Source: Paenibacillus whitsoniae
Lineage (GTDB): Bacteria > Bacillota > Bacilli > Paenibacillales > NBRC-103111
Reading direction: 5' to 3'
Assembly (NCBI RefSeq): GCF_003955665.1
Contig: NZ_RXHU01000014.1
Location: forward strand, 80,949 to 144,948
DNA length: 64,000 bases
Every line of letters begins with the position of its first letter. The stretch's first letter is position 1. A program made the translations under genes and the position numbers. Shown here one piece after another: positions 44,488 through 53,790 of this stretch. The notes below the pieces were generated by a model. That model made no database searches. It worked only from the letters and a program-made list of their open reading frames with translations, and was not told where the DNA came from.

Positions 44488-45543
44488 ATGAACAAAACCA
44501 TTCCCATTTATTTATTGTCCGGTTTTTTGGGCAGCGGCAAAACATCTTTATTAAACATTCTATTAGACTACTGCAGGGAATCGGGTCTCAAGCCGGCAGT
44601 CATTATGAATGAAATTGGCGACATCAATATAGATGGACAAGTTATTGATATCGAAATTCCAATGGCAGAAATGCTGAGCGGCTGTATATGCTGTACCATC
44701 AGCGGGGATCTAGGAGCGACTATTCTAGACCTTTGCCGTACCTACAGCCCCGATGTCATCATTATTGAATCTACAGGGGTAGCTAATCCGATGGAAGTCA
44801 TCGACAGCATAACAGAAAGCTCGCTACTGACGGAGGTGGAGCTTAAAACCATTGTGACGGTTGTAGACGTCAGGTATTTGCTTGAATTGAATGCCGCGGG
44901 TACTCGAAGAACACTGCGATTAATGGAAGATCAAATTCGATGTGCCGGCTGGCTCATATTGAACAAAGTAGATCAAGTTACTCCGGATGAACTACGGCAA
45001 GCTGAGCAACTTGTTAGACGATTGAACGCGTATGCGGCTATTAAGGCTACCGTACATTGTATAGGAAGTCTTGACTTCATGACTGTGGAACTAACAGAGG
45101 ATACTTCCTACCTAAGGAAAGAACGACAGGCGGAACAGGTGATATTTGACAAGGAAAAAGAGGAACACGCCCATGGCAGCGGATGTGATCACCATCATCA
45201 TAGTCACGACGATCACCATACACACAGCCATGATCATCATGGGGTTCAACATCATCATTCCTATGATCATGTCATGGTGTATACCCATTATTTTCAAGCT
45301 CCGATCGATAGGGACGAATTTGAGCATTTCATCAGTCTTTTGCCGAAGGAAGTGTACCGGGCCAAAGGGATATTAACGTTTGCCAATGAAGATCAACCTC
45401 ACTTGTTTCAATACGCTTATCGTGAGCTAGAAATATTGAAGCTCAGACCTAGAGCAGAAATTTCAAATGTAGCTGTTTTTATAGGTGAAAATTTCTCCAA
45501 AGAAGAAGTGATAGCTGCCATACAGGAAAAGTTGCTCGTTTAA
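44488..45543 (+). CDS. COG0523 GTPase with long His-rich loop (F)
   Basis: A 351-residue G3E GTPase: GFLGSGKT, CICC in MLSGCICCTISGD, ESTGVANP, NKVD. Between the GTPase and C-terminal domains lies a loop with about 17 His (residues about 225-260, e.g. DHHHHSHDDHHTHSHDHH), typical of metal storage or transfer. ATG 44488 has AGAGGGG upstream and directly follows the Zur box. Confidence 0.92.
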   Translation: MNKTIPIYLLSGFLGSGKTSLLNILLDYCRESGLKPAVIMNEIGDINIDGQVIDIEIPMAEMLSGCICCTISGDLGATILDLCRTYSPDVIIIESTGVANPMEVIDSITESSLLTEVELKTIVTVVDVRYLLELNAAGTRRTLRLMEDQIRCAGWLILNKVDQVTPDELRQAEQLVRRLNAYAAIKATVHCIGSLDFMTVELTEDTSYLRKERQAEQVIFDKEKEEHAHGSGCDHHHHSHDDHHTHSHDHHGVQHHHSYDHVMVYTHYFQAPIDRDEFEHFISLLPKEVYRAKGILTFANEDQPHLFQYAYRELEILKLRPRAEISNVAVFIGENFSKEEVIAAIQEKLLV

Positions 45544-45579
45544 GGTTTGACGAAACAGGGAATGGCTGTTAATATTAAC

Positions 45580-45640
45580 TAAATGTAATAATTACGTTTA
45601 GTTGATTTATCATGTTCTTTAATCGTAAAATTTACAATAA
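45580..45640 (+). promoter_or_regulatory. Two Zur boxes upstream of second zur gene
   Basis: Cores GTAATAATTAC (45585-45595) and GTAAAATTTAC (45625-45635), starting 40 bp apart. They imply feedback on this zur copy. Confidence 0.78.
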
Positions 45641-45661
45641 TTTATCGGAGGCAGCATAAAA

Positions 45662-46111
45662 GTGATTGACCATAGTTCAGAAAGTATGATTCAAGCGATG
45701 TCAGCCAAAGGTCTACGGATTACAGAGCAACGACGTACGCTAGCTCGCTTGTTTGCTGATGCAGTTGGCTTTCTTAATCCCAAAGATGTGTACCTTGGAT
45801 TGGCGTTGAAGCATCCTGGTCTAAGCTATGATACCGTCTATCGAAATTTGAGAATATTACAGGAAATGGGCATATTGGAGCAATTCCTCTTTGAGGACGG
45901 CGTGAAATTCAGAATGGGATGTTACGGGAGCCATCATCATCACCATCATATGATTTGCCTGGAATGTCACACCATTATTCCGTTAGAGTTCTGTCCTATG
46001 CATAATTTGGAGATACCGGATACATTTCAGATCGTAAGGCATAGCTTTGAAGTATATGGGTATTGTGAGAAATGCAGAAAACAAGACTTAGCACAAGTGG
46101 TATCGGCTTAG
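45662..46111 (+). CDS. zur: Fur-family regulator, Zur (paralogue 2)
   Basis: A 149-residue paralogue of the first Zur, with the same winged helix (ITEQRRTLARLF; SYDTVYRNLRIL), His run HHHHHHMIC, and CLEC/CEKC structural pairs. It has a GTG start with GGAGG upstream. It is led by two Zur boxes, so one or both paralogues repress it. It has a longer C-terminal tail (KQDLAQVVSA). Confidence 0.88.
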   Translation: MIDHSSESMIQAMSAKGLRITEQRRTLARLFADAVGFLNPKDVYLGLALKHPGLSYDTVYRNLRILQEMGILEQFLFEDGVKFRMGCYGSHHHHHHMICLECHTIIPLEFCPMHNLEIPDTFQIVRHSFEVYGYCEKCRKQDLAQVVSA

Positions 46112-46218
46112 TCCTGTTTCACTTAGTTAGACCGAAGGAGGAATATACATATTTATTTTTCAAGGAGGTTCGTTTCAAAACACAGTTGAGTCCTAGATGA
46201 GAGATGAGGTGATGGACA

Positions 46219-46950
46219 TTGGCTTGGTATGAGGAAAGTTTTGGAGAAGATTATTTAACCGTGTATAAACATAGAGATTTTCAAGGAGCGTATGAAGAAG
46301 TCAAGCAGATGAGCAACTGGTTGCATTTGAAGAAAGGCGATAAGGTGCTTGATTTGTGCTGCGGGATGGGACGCCACTCTATGGCCTTGGAAGAATTGGG
46401 ATATCAGGTTACAGGCGTTGATCTTTCTGAAACCCTATTGAACGAAGCTCGAAAAATGGACACTTCCTCAAGGATTCAATGGGTTCGAGGAGATATGCGT
46501 CGGATCCCAGATATTGGCACCTATGATGCGGTCGTGAATTTATTTACTTCTTTTGGATATTTCGAAGATGACGAAGAGAATTTACTTGTTATAAAAGAAA
46601 TTAGTCATCATTTAAAACCAAAGGGTAAATTTATTATTGATTTTTTGAATGCTGACTATGTGACGAATAACCTTGTTTCTTATTCCGAAAGGATCGATGG
46701 GCATGTAACAATTAGAGAAGAAAGGCAAATACACGATTTTTTTGTAACTAAAAAAATTACAATATTAGAACCTAATCAACAGAGTAGGACATATCGTGAA
46801 CAAGTGAAACTGTATGGGTTATCTGATTTTGAACGTATGATTAGTTTAGCAAACTTAACAATAGACAACGTATACGGTCATTATTCTGGCCATATTTATA
46901 CAAAAAATGAATCCCCCCGGATGATAATATCTGGTCATAAACTGGCATGA
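46219..46950 (+). CDS. SAM-dependent methyltransferase next to cnt operon
   Basis: A 243-residue class I methyltransferase with motif I VLDLCCGMGRHS and VTGVDLSETLL. TTG start with GAGGTG 7 bp upstream. It sits where Staphylococcus has cntKLM, directly before cntABCDFE. It is not a nicotianamine-synthase-like CntL by sequence. It may modify a metallophore or be unrelated. Confidence 0.8.
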   Translation: MAWYEESFGEDYLTVYKHRDFQGAYEEVKQMSNWLHLKKGDKVLDLCCGMGRHSMALEELGYQVTGVDLSETLLNEARKMDTSSRIQWVRGDMRRIPDIGTYDAVVNLFTSFGYFEDDEENLLVIKEISHHLKPKGKFIIDFLNADYVTNNLVSYSERIDGHVTIREERQIHDFFVTKKITILEPNQQSRTYREQVKLYGLSDFERMISLANLTIDNVYGHYSGHIYTKNESPRMIISGHKLA

Positions 46951-46954
46951 TATT

Positions 46955-46975
46955 TAATCGTAAATTTTACTAACC
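46955..46975 (+). promoter_or_regulatory. Zur box of the cntABCDFE operon
   Basis: Core GTAAATTTTAC (46960-46970) with AATC before it, 42 bp before cntA. Confidence 0.78.
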
Positions 46976-47011
46976 GCACTAACTGTGGTTGCAAATTAAG
47001 GAGAGCCCTTT

Positions 47012-48616
47012 ATGTCAAGAAAAACGGTTGTTCTGTTATGCACTTTTATTGTTTCCATTATTTTGATAGCAGGCTGCGGCAGCAAATCTGCAGATACGGG
47101 TGCAACAGAGAAAGGCAAAGAATTGGTTTATGCCACTTCAAAAGATATTAATGATATGAATCCTCATTTATATCCTGGATCCTTGCCAGCGCAGGGGATG
47201 TTGTACGAGTCATTGGTTGAAAATACGGAAGAGGGCATTAAACCCTTGCTAGCCGAATCTTGGAATGTTTCCGAAGATGGGAAAGTATACATCTTCCATC
47301 TAAGAAAAAATGTAAAGTTTCATGACGGGGAGCCATTTAATGCAGAAGCCGTACAAAAAAATATCGAGGCTGTGCAAGCCAACTCAAGTAAGCATTCATG
47401 GATCAAACTTTCAACAAAAATCGTAAGTGTTAAAGCAGTCGATGAGTACACGGTTGAATTGGCTCTATCGGAGCCGTATTACCCGACTTTGCTGGAATTG
47501 TCGATGACTCGACCTTATGTATTCCTCTCTCCCAAAGATTTTAAGAACGGAGGAACAAAGGACGGCGTAAATGGTTACAACGGAACAGGTCCATATAAGA
47601 TAACTGAACATAAAACTGATCAGTATGCCGTATTTGAAGCGAATGAAAACTATTGGGGCGGCGCACCTAAAGTTAAAAAAATTACGGCAAAAGTGCTTCC
47701 TGCAGGGGAAACTACATTTTTAGCCCTGCAAAAGGGAGAAGTCAATTTCATATTTACAGATGATCGCGGAGCAGACAGTATCGATGTAGAAGCGATGAAT
47801 CAGTTGGTAAAAAAAGGTGATTATCAGTTGGTAAGAAGTAAAGCCATGAATACGAAAATGATTGTGGCAAATAGCAGTAAAGTTGATAGTCCCATACATG
47901 AAACAGCTGTTCGTGAAGCGGTTTGGTATTCGATAGATAGAGAAACAATCAGTAAGCAAGTTTTTAACGGTACAGAAGCGGCTGCGAACTCGCTATTCTC
48001 CTCTAACGTTAATTATGCCAACGTGGAGTTGCAAAAACGAAGCTATGATCTAGAAAAAGCGAAGACAATATTGGATGGAGCTGGCTGGAAGATAGAAAGC
48101 GGCAGCGAGGTTAGAGTGAAAAATGGGAATAAATTAACGATGAAACTTTACTATGATGTCAACTCTCCTTCGCAAAAAACGCAAGCCGAATTCATTCAAA
48201 ACACGGTGAAAAAGATTGGCATCGCGTTGGAGATCGTTGGAGAAGAGTCTGCATCTGTCGCTAAAAGAAGATCAACGGGAGACTATGATTTGTTGTTCAA
48301 TAGTACATGGGGACTAGCTTATGATCCGCAAAGTACAATTGCTGCCTTTACTTCCGAGTCTTCTTACCTGTATACGACGAAGGGAATTGCTAAGGCTGAT
48401 GAACTCTACAAAAAAATTAATCAAGTTTTGGTGTCAATGGAAGAGAAAACACGTAAGTCTCTATACGCAGATATATTGAAAATCGTTCACGATGAAGCGG
48501 TCTTTATTCCCATCACCAACGGCAATGTCACGATCATTGCACCAAAAAACTTGAAGGGTATTTCATTTAAACAAACACAATTTGAGCTGCCATTCGAGCG
48601 AATGTATTTCGAATAG
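47012..48616 (+). CDS. cntA: CntA-like opine-metallophore binding lipoprotein
   Basis: A 534-residue lipoprotein (lipobox IAGC). Segments DINDMNPHLYPGS, GIKPLLAESW, LPAGETTFLALQKGE, FTDDRGADS and YDPQSTIAAFTSE match CntA, which binds staphylopine-metal complexes in Staphylococcus aureus. It begins a six-gene transport operon in the same order as cntABCDFE. A hairpin follows it, which would give more binding protein than permease. Confidence 0.88.
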   Translation: MSRKTVVLLCTFIVSIILIAGCGSKSADTGATEKGKELVYATSKDINDMNPHLYPGSLPAQGMLYESLVENTEEGIKPLLAESWNVSEDGKVYIFHLRKNVKFHDGEPFNAEAVQKNIEAVQANSSKHSWIKLSTKIVSVKAVDEYTVELALSEPYYPTLLELSMTRPYVFLSPKDFKNGGTKDGVNGYNGTGPYKITEHKTDQYAVFEANENYWGGAPKVKKITAKVLPAGETTFLALQKGEVNFIFTDDRGADSIDVEAMNQLVKKGDYQLVRSKAMNTKMIVANSSKVDSPIHETAVREAVWYSIDRETISKQVFNGTEAAANSLFSSNVNYANVELQKRSYDLEKAKTILDGAGWKIESGSEVRVKNGNKLTMKLYYDVNSPSQKTQAEFIQNTVKKIGIALEIVGEESASVAKRRSTGDYDLLFNSTWGLAYDPQSTIAAFTSESSYLYTTKGIAKADELYKKINQVLVSMEEKTRKSLYADILKIVHDEAVFIPITNGNVTIIAPKNLKGISFKQTQFELPFERMYFE

Positions 48617-48622
48617 ATAGAT

Positions 48623-48644
48623 AAAAGGGGGGCTTCCCCTTTTT
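48623..48644 (+). terminator. Attenuator-like hairpin between cntA and cntB
   Basis: AAAAGGGG, loop, CCCCTTTTT. Such hairpins after binding-protein genes lower downstream expression. Confidence 0.65.
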
Positions 48645-48661
48645 ATTTATTTGAAAGGAAG

Positions 48662-49600
48662 ATGTCGGTGAGAAGTTATATTATTAGGAGGTTTTTTATA
48701 TCGCTCCCGCTGCTTGTAATGATTTCATTTTTGACGTTTGTCCTTGTCAATCTATCTCCATTAGATCCGGCAGAAGTGGTACTGCACGCACAAGGCGTAC
48801 CAACAATAACAGATGAATTGATCGCGGAAACGAAAGGAACACTGGGGATGAATCAACCCTTTGTGATTCGCTATCTAAATTGGTTCGTTTCTTGCTTGCA
48901 ATTTGATTTCGGACACTCGTATGTAACGGGGAAACCGGTATGGTCATTGCTCGGCCCAGCTTTATTTAATACGTTAAAACTAACATTGGTTTCGGTTATG
49001 GCCATCATTGCGACTTCGGTTGTACTAGGCGTCATCTGCGCGCTAAGAGAAGGTAAAGTGTTGGACAATTCAGTAAGAGGCATCTCCTTTTTTCTTACTT
49101 CCATGCCCTCATACTGGCTTTCGGCGATTATGGTCTGGTATTTTTCGGTGAAGCTGGATTTGTTGCCAACAAGCGGAATGGAATCGTTCAAAAGTTATGT
49201 TCTACCCGTTATTGTGACCACGATCAATTTTGCGGGTGTTTACTTTCGCATCATAAGAAGCTCCATGATTAACAATTTGAATGAAGACTATGTGCTTTAC
49301 GGCAGGGCATGTGGCTTGCCAGAGAGGAAGATCACGCTGCATATGGTGAGAAATTCCTTGCAGGTGGCTATTACCGTTTTCGGTATGGCCATCCCCATTA
49401 TATTGGGAAGCACCGTGGTCGTGGAGAACATATTTGCTTGGCCAGGGTTAGGGACGCTGAGCGTTAAAGCCATTCTGACCAGGGACTTTCCGATTATACA
49501 GGCGTATGTCCTTGTACTTGCTGTCACCTTTGTACTGTTTAATACGCTTTCTGATATTCTCAACGCGGCAATGAACCCGAAGTTAAGGAAGGATCTCTAA
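48662..49600 (+). CDS. cntB: CntB-like ABC permease
   Basis: A 312-residue permease of the NikB/OppB type with six membrane segments and the loop GRACGLPERKITLHMVRNSLQ. It ends immediately before cntC. Confidence 0.87.
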   Translation: MSVRSYIIRRFFISLPLLVMISFLTFVLVNLSPLDPAEVVLHAQGVPTITDELIAETKGTLGMNQPFVIRYLNWFVSCLQFDFGHSYVTGKPVWSLLGPALFNTLKLTLVSVMAIIATSVVLGVICALREGKVLDNSVRGISFFLTSMPSYWLSAIMVWYFSVKLDLLPTSGMESFKSYVLPVIVTTINFAGVYFRIIRSSMINNLNEDYVLYGRACGLPERKITLHMVRNSLQVAITVFGMAIPIILGSTVVVENIFAWPGLGTLSVKAILTRDFPIIQAYVLVLAVTFVLFNTLSDILNAAMNPKLRKDL

Positions 49601-50497
49601 ATGAAACTGCTAAAGCATATGTGGAAGGATAAGTTAGCCGGAGTATCTTTATTCATTATTGCGACGACCCTTGTTGTCGGGATATTCGCCCCGTTATTTG
49701 CACCACACGATCCGGATGAAGTTAATATGGAGCTTCGGTTTGCATCCTCGTCGTGGGAATATCTATTAGGCAACGATCATTTGGGACGGTGTATCTTATC
49801 CAGACTTATTTACGGCATCCGTCCCAGCGTGCTTTGGGTGCTGGTTGTACTGGCGATATCTGTAGGGATTGGAGCGATTCTTGGATTTATAGCGGGCTAC
49901 TTTAAAGGTAAAACAGATGCTGTTGTGATGAGAATTTGCGATGTGATGCTATCTTTCCCAGGATATGTCATGACATTGGCTGTGATCGGCATACTAGGCG
50001 TTGGGCTTGAGAATATTCTGATCGCCTTTGTCTTAATGAAATGGGCTTGGTTTGCACGTATCATCAGAACGTCTGTCATGCAATATGCGGAAGCCGACTA
50101 TGTGAGGTTTTCCAAGGCGATAGGTGTCAGCAATATCAAAATTATGCTCAAACATATCATTCCCGTTTCTTTGCCGGACATAGCGGTCATATCGAGCAGT
50201 TCTTTCGGTTCGATGATTTTGCAATTATCGGGCTTTTCCTTCCTGGGTCTAGGTATTCAAGCGCCGAAGGCGGAGTGGGGTATGATGTTAAATGAGGCAA
50301 GAGAAGTCATGTTCTCCAGGCCGGAACTCATGTTAGCGCCCGGTTTAACGATTGTTATCGTCGTATCAGCCATCAACTTCCTTTCTGATTCGCTTCAAGT
50401 TGCTTTAGATCCGAAATTAATGAGTTCCCAATATAATAAACGGTATGGACAGACTCTAGTAGTGGCAGCGAAGCTACAGGGGAAAGAGGTGGCATAG
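49601..50497 (+). CDS. cntC: CntC-like ABC permease
   Basis: A 298-residue NikC/OppC-type permease with LLGNDHLGRCILSRLIYG and the cytoplasmic loop SKAIGVSNIKIMLKHIIPVS. The C-terminal tail extends about 20 residues beyond the last helix. Confidence 0.87.
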   Translation: MKLLKHMWKDKLAGVSLFIIATTLVVGIFAPLFAPHDPDEVNMELRFASSSWEYLLGNDHLGRCILSRLIYGIRPSVLWVLVVLAISVGIGAILGFIAGYFKGKTDAVVMRICDVMLSFPGYVMTLAVIGILGVGLENILIAFVLMKWAWFARIIRTSVMQYAEADYVRFSKAIGVSNIKIMLKHIIPVSLPDIAVISSSSFGSMILQLSGFSFLGLGIQAPKAEWGMMLNEAREVMFSRPELMLAPGLTIVIVVSAINFLSDSLQVALDPKLMSSQYNKRYGQTLVVAAKLQGKEVA

Positions 50498-50501
50498 CCC
50501 A

Positions 50502-51326
50502 TTGATAAATATTTTAGAGGTGGCGAATTTGAAGATATGGGACAGCCGCACTGGCAATGTGGTTATTCCGAATAGTTCATTTAATGTCAAAAAAGGAAGT
50601 TGCCTTGCTATTGTAGGCGAAAGCGGGAGTGGAAAGTCTTTAACCTGCCGGGCTATTATGAGATTAAATAAAGTTCATCTCCGCCAATCTGGAGACATCC
50701 TGCTCGGTGGCATCAATTTAAGTGAGCTTTCTGAAAAAGAGATGCGAAATAAAAGAGGGAAGCAGCTTTGTATGATTTTGCAAAACGGCATGCGTGCCTT
50801 TGATCCTTCTTGTGTGATTGGGGTTCATTTAAAGGAAACACTCGCCTGGCATTTCGGCTGGAGCCGCGAGGAAATTACCGCAAGAATGAAAAAGGCAATG
50901 GAAAGCGTGATGCTGAAAGACCCGATCGCGGTGATGAATCAGTACCCACATCAATTGTCGGGCGGTATGCTGCAGCGGGTTATGATAGCGCTAGCTATCG
51001 TGCTGGAGCCAGACATTGTCATCGCAGACGAACCGACGACAGCACTTGATACGATCTCGCAATTCGAGGTCGTGGAACAGTTTATACAGTTGAGGGAGAA
51101 AATGGGCTGCTCGATGATTTTTGTTTCTCACGATTTGGGAATTGTCCAGAAAATAGCGGATGAGGTTCTGGTCATGAAAGATGGAGAAATTGTGGAGAGA
51201 GGGACAACCCGCGCAATCTTCTCTGACGCTCAACACGAGTATACCCGTTATTTAGTTTCTACAAGGTTGGCGCTAAATAACCATTTCAAGAGAATTATGG
51301 GAGGGGTTAGCGTTGCTGAGCGTTGA
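50502..51326 (+). CDS. cntD: CntD-like ABC ATPase
   Basis: A 274-residue ATPase with TTG start (GAGGTG upstream), Walker A GESGSGKS, signature QLSGGMLQR and Walker B IVIADEPT. It overlaps cntF by 14 bp. Confidence 0.87.
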   Translation: MINILEVANLKIWDSRTGNVVIPNSSFNVKKGSCLAIVGESGSGKSLTCRAIMRLNKVHLRQSGDILLGGINLSELSEKEMRNKRGKQLCMILQNGMRAFDPSCVIGVHLKETLAWHFGWSREEITARMKKAMESVMLKDPIAVMNQYPHQLSGGMLQRVMIALAIVLEPDIVIADEPTTALDTISQFEVVEQFIQLREKMGCSMIFVSHDLGIVQKIADEVLVMKDGEIVERGTTRAIFSDAQHEYTRYLVSTRLALNNHFKRIMGGVSVAER

Positions 51327-52056
51327 TCGTGTGGAGAAATCTTATAAAAAGGGCGGATTGTTCTCTCGGCAAAGACAGATCGTGTTGAAAAATATTAGTT
51401 TCGATTGCCAACAAGGAGAATGTCTGGGCATTATCGGAGAAAGCGGAAGCGGTAAATCTACCTTAGGGCGATTGCTGTTAGGGATTGAAAAGCCGGATCA
51501 TGGACACGTTTTGTTTGAAGGAAAGCGTATAGAGGAGCGAAGAGCGAGATTGGGAAACATCAGCGCGGTATTTCAAGATTATACTTCCTCTATTAATCCA
51601 TATTATACTGTAGAGCAGGCCATGATGGAGCCCTTGAGACTGAAAGGAATGGCAAAACAGGAGATAGCAAGCAAGATTGATCTACTCTTGTATCAAGTCG
51701 GGCTGAACCCGTCTTATCGCTCCAAATACCCACATGAGTTATCAGGCGGTGAAGCACAGCGAGTGTGCATAGCAAGAGCAGTTTCAACGGAACCAAAATG
51801 TATTTTATTGGATGAGGCCATCAGCTCTTTGGATGGTTCTGTTCAAATCCAAGTGCTTGAATTGTTACGAAATTTAAGGCAAATCTATCAAATGGCTTTT
51901 ATTTTCATCACCCATGATATACAGGCCGCTGCCTATATTTGCGATAGAGTCATGATCGTTAAAGACGGCCAAATTGAAGAAATGGTCAGGATCGAACAGT
52001 TAAAAGACGTACAGTCCGCGTATTCAAGGAAGCTGCTTCAGATGATTATTACGTAG
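51313..52056 (+). CDS. cntF: CntF-like ABC ATPase
   Basis: A 247-residue ATPase with TTG start after GGAGGGG, Walker A GESGSGKS, signature ELSGGEAQR and ILLDEAIS. It completes the ATPase pair of the importer. Confidence 0.87.
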   Translation: MLSVDRVEKSYKKGGLFSRQRQIVLKNISFDCQQGECLGIIGESGSGKSTLGRLLLGIEKPDHGHVLFEGKRIEERRARLGNISAVFQDYTSSINPYYTVEQAMMEPLRLKGMAKQEIASKIDLLLYQVGLNPSYRSKYPHELSGGEAQRVCIARAVSTEPKCILLDEAISSLDGSVQIQVLELLRNLRQIYQMAFIFITHDIQAAAYICDRVMIVKDGQIEEMVRIEQLKDVQSAYSRKLLQMIIT

Positions 52057-52106
52057 CGATAAAGCAAAGAGCATTATCAAATAGAATTACGGAAGGAGGA
52101 AGCATT

Positions 52107-53300
52107 TTGAGAGGAGCTTTGTCGTGGCCTTTTTTGCGGCTATATCTATTGACGATTTTGTACTTTAGCGCTAACTCCATATTGAATGTCATCATTCCTT
52201 TGAAAGGCGAATCACTAGGAGCTACGAATACGACGATCGGAATCATTATGGGGGCGTATTTGTTTACAACGATGTTGTTTCGGCCGTGGGCAGGCCAAAT
52301 GATTCATAAATACGGGGCAATTAAAGTTTTGCGCACAATTCTTGCCATTAATGGATTCGCTCTCATCTTATACACCTTTACTGGATTGGAGGGCTATTTC
52401 GCTGCTCGTATATTGCAAGGCGTGTGCACTGCTTTTTTCTCCATGACCTTACAGTTGGGCATTATCGACGCACTTCCGGATAAGGATCGTTCACAAGGAA
52501 TTTCGATGTACTCCTTATGTGCTTCTATACCGGGAATTATTGGTCCTCTACTGGCTATAGGTATTTGGCAAACAGGGGATATGAATGTTTTTACAGCTGG
52601 TATGTTTGGAATTGCAATTCTTACAGGAGTAGTGGGCTATAGTGCCAAAATGGACAAAAAGGAGGCGGAGCCTAATTCCAGTCCGTCAGGGCAGCATACA
52701 ACGATGCTTCAGTCTTTCAGCCAACTGGTCAAAAACCCGCATTTATTCAAATGCAGTATGTTGATGCTGATTGCTTCCCTGGTTTTTGGAGCGGTGACAA
52801 CTTTTATACCGCTATATGCGCCTCAAATTGAAGGCGGCAATGCAGCCATTTATCTCATGATACAAGCAGGGACGGTCGTCGTTGCCCGGTTTGTGTTGAG
52901 AAAGAAAATCCCCTCAGATGGCAAATGGCATTCGACTTTTATCATGTCAATGGTGCTTATTGTAGCTGTAGCGGCTCAAAGTGTAAGCTTTTCTGTAATG
53001 GGAGGAGCTGTATTTTTCTATGTCGGGGCCCTCCTAATGGGGATTGCTCAGGCAGTCCTCTATCCTACGTTAACCACGTATCTGACTTTTGTATTGCCGC
53101 AGATGAATCGTAATGTGTTAGTCGGCTTATTTATTGCGATGGCTGACTTGGGTGTATCCCTCGGCGGAGTCATTATGGGCCCGGTCGCGGACCTTTCCTC
53201 CTATTCATTTATGTATATGATATGCGCCATTCTAGCCGTACTGATGATTCTATTTGCCTATGAAAGAAGTAAGGTAGTTGGTGAACTAAAAGACATTTAA
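52107..53300 (+). CDS. cntE: CntE-like MFS metallophore exporter
   Basis: A 397-residue major facilitator with twelve membrane segments. WPFLRLYLLTILYFSAN, LGATNTTIGIIMGAY, FRPWAGQMIHKYG and GVCTAFFSMTLQLGIIDALP closely match the staphylopine exporter CntE. TTG start with AAGGAGGAAG upstream. An exporter implies the cell makes a metallophore, yet no cntKLM is in this window. Confidence 0.85.
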   Translation: MRGALSWPFLRLYLLTILYFSANSILNVIIPLKGESLGATNTTIGIIMGAYLFTTMLFRPWAGQMIHKYGAIKVLRTILAINGFALILYTFTGLEGYFAARILQGVCTAFFSMTLQLGIIDALPDKDRSQGISMYSLCASIPGIIGPLLAIGIWQTGDMNVFTAGMFGIAILTGVVGYSAKMDKKEAEPNSSPSGQHTTMLQSFSQLVKNPHLFKCSMLMLIASLVFGAVTTFIPLYAPQIEGGNAAIYLMIQAGTVVVARFVLRKKIPSDGKWHSTFIMSMVLIVAVAAQSVSFSVMGGAVFFYVGALLMGIAQAVLYPTLTTYLTFVLPQMNRNVLVGLFIAMADLGVSLGGVIMGPVADLSSYSFMYMICAILAVLMILFAYERSKVVGELKDI

Positions 53301-53330
53301 ACGAATGATCGTATTGACCTGAACGCCAAG

Positions 53331-53358
53331 AAAGGCACCTGTTGTAGGTGCCTTTTAA
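53331..53358 (+). terminator. Terminator of the cnt operon
   Basis: AAAGGCACCT, loop, AGGTGCCTTTT. Confidence 0.85.
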
Positions 53359-53508
53359 TTTCGCCGTTATAGCGTATAAGGAGAACCGTATTATAAATGG
53401 CGCTAAAATTCGGAGATTCCACACTCCGAAAATTTTTGTACCTGGCTATCCTTACCTTAGTGGGCACAAACCCTGTTAGGTCGTGCAGTAACTCCTTAAT
53501 AATTATCT

Positions 53509-53790
53509 TTAGTAAAGGGTAGGAATTGGGGGGCACGCAACGACATCAATAATTCTTGGATCAATGCCATAAAACATCCAAAACACACCATTCCACCTAT
53601 AACCTGAAACTTCACCGTACTCTACACGAGTCGGATAAAACCAGAAATTGTCTCCATTCAGAAGCCAGACATATGTGTATTCATATAAACAGTCAACTAC
53701 ATAGGATGCCTCAGGTTTTGGGGGGATGAATGCAGGTGGAGGAGATTGCGGTTGTCTCATGTACACCACCGGTTGTGGGAAAAAAAACAT
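53509..53790 (-). CDS. Small Pro/Tyr/Trp-rich hypothetical protein
   Basis: A 93-residue protein with a Pro-rich N terminus (MRQPQSPPPAFIPPKPE) and an aromatic core (YVWLLNGDNFWFYPTRVEYGEVSGYRW). AAGGAAG lies upstream of its ATG. It looks like small Bacillus/Paenibacillus proteins of unknown function, possibly spore-coat or surface related. No neighbours inform it. Confidence 0.6.
   Translation of the reverse strand: MFFFPQPVVYMRQPQSPPPAFIPPKPEASYVVDCLYEYTYVWLLNGDNFWFYPTRVEYGEVSGYRWNGVFWMFYGIDPRIIDVVACPPIPTLY

Noticed and set aside
45170..45270. Repetitive CAT/CAC run resembling short tandem repeats or a CRISPR
   Set aside because: It is in frame and encodes the His-rich loop of COG0523 gene F; there are no spacers of constant length.
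30182..53300. Search for cntK, cntL, cntM and sbnB
   Set aside because: No diaminopimelate-epimerase-like, nicotianamine-synthase-like, opine-dehydrogenase or ornithine-cyclodeaminase-like protein is encoded in the window.
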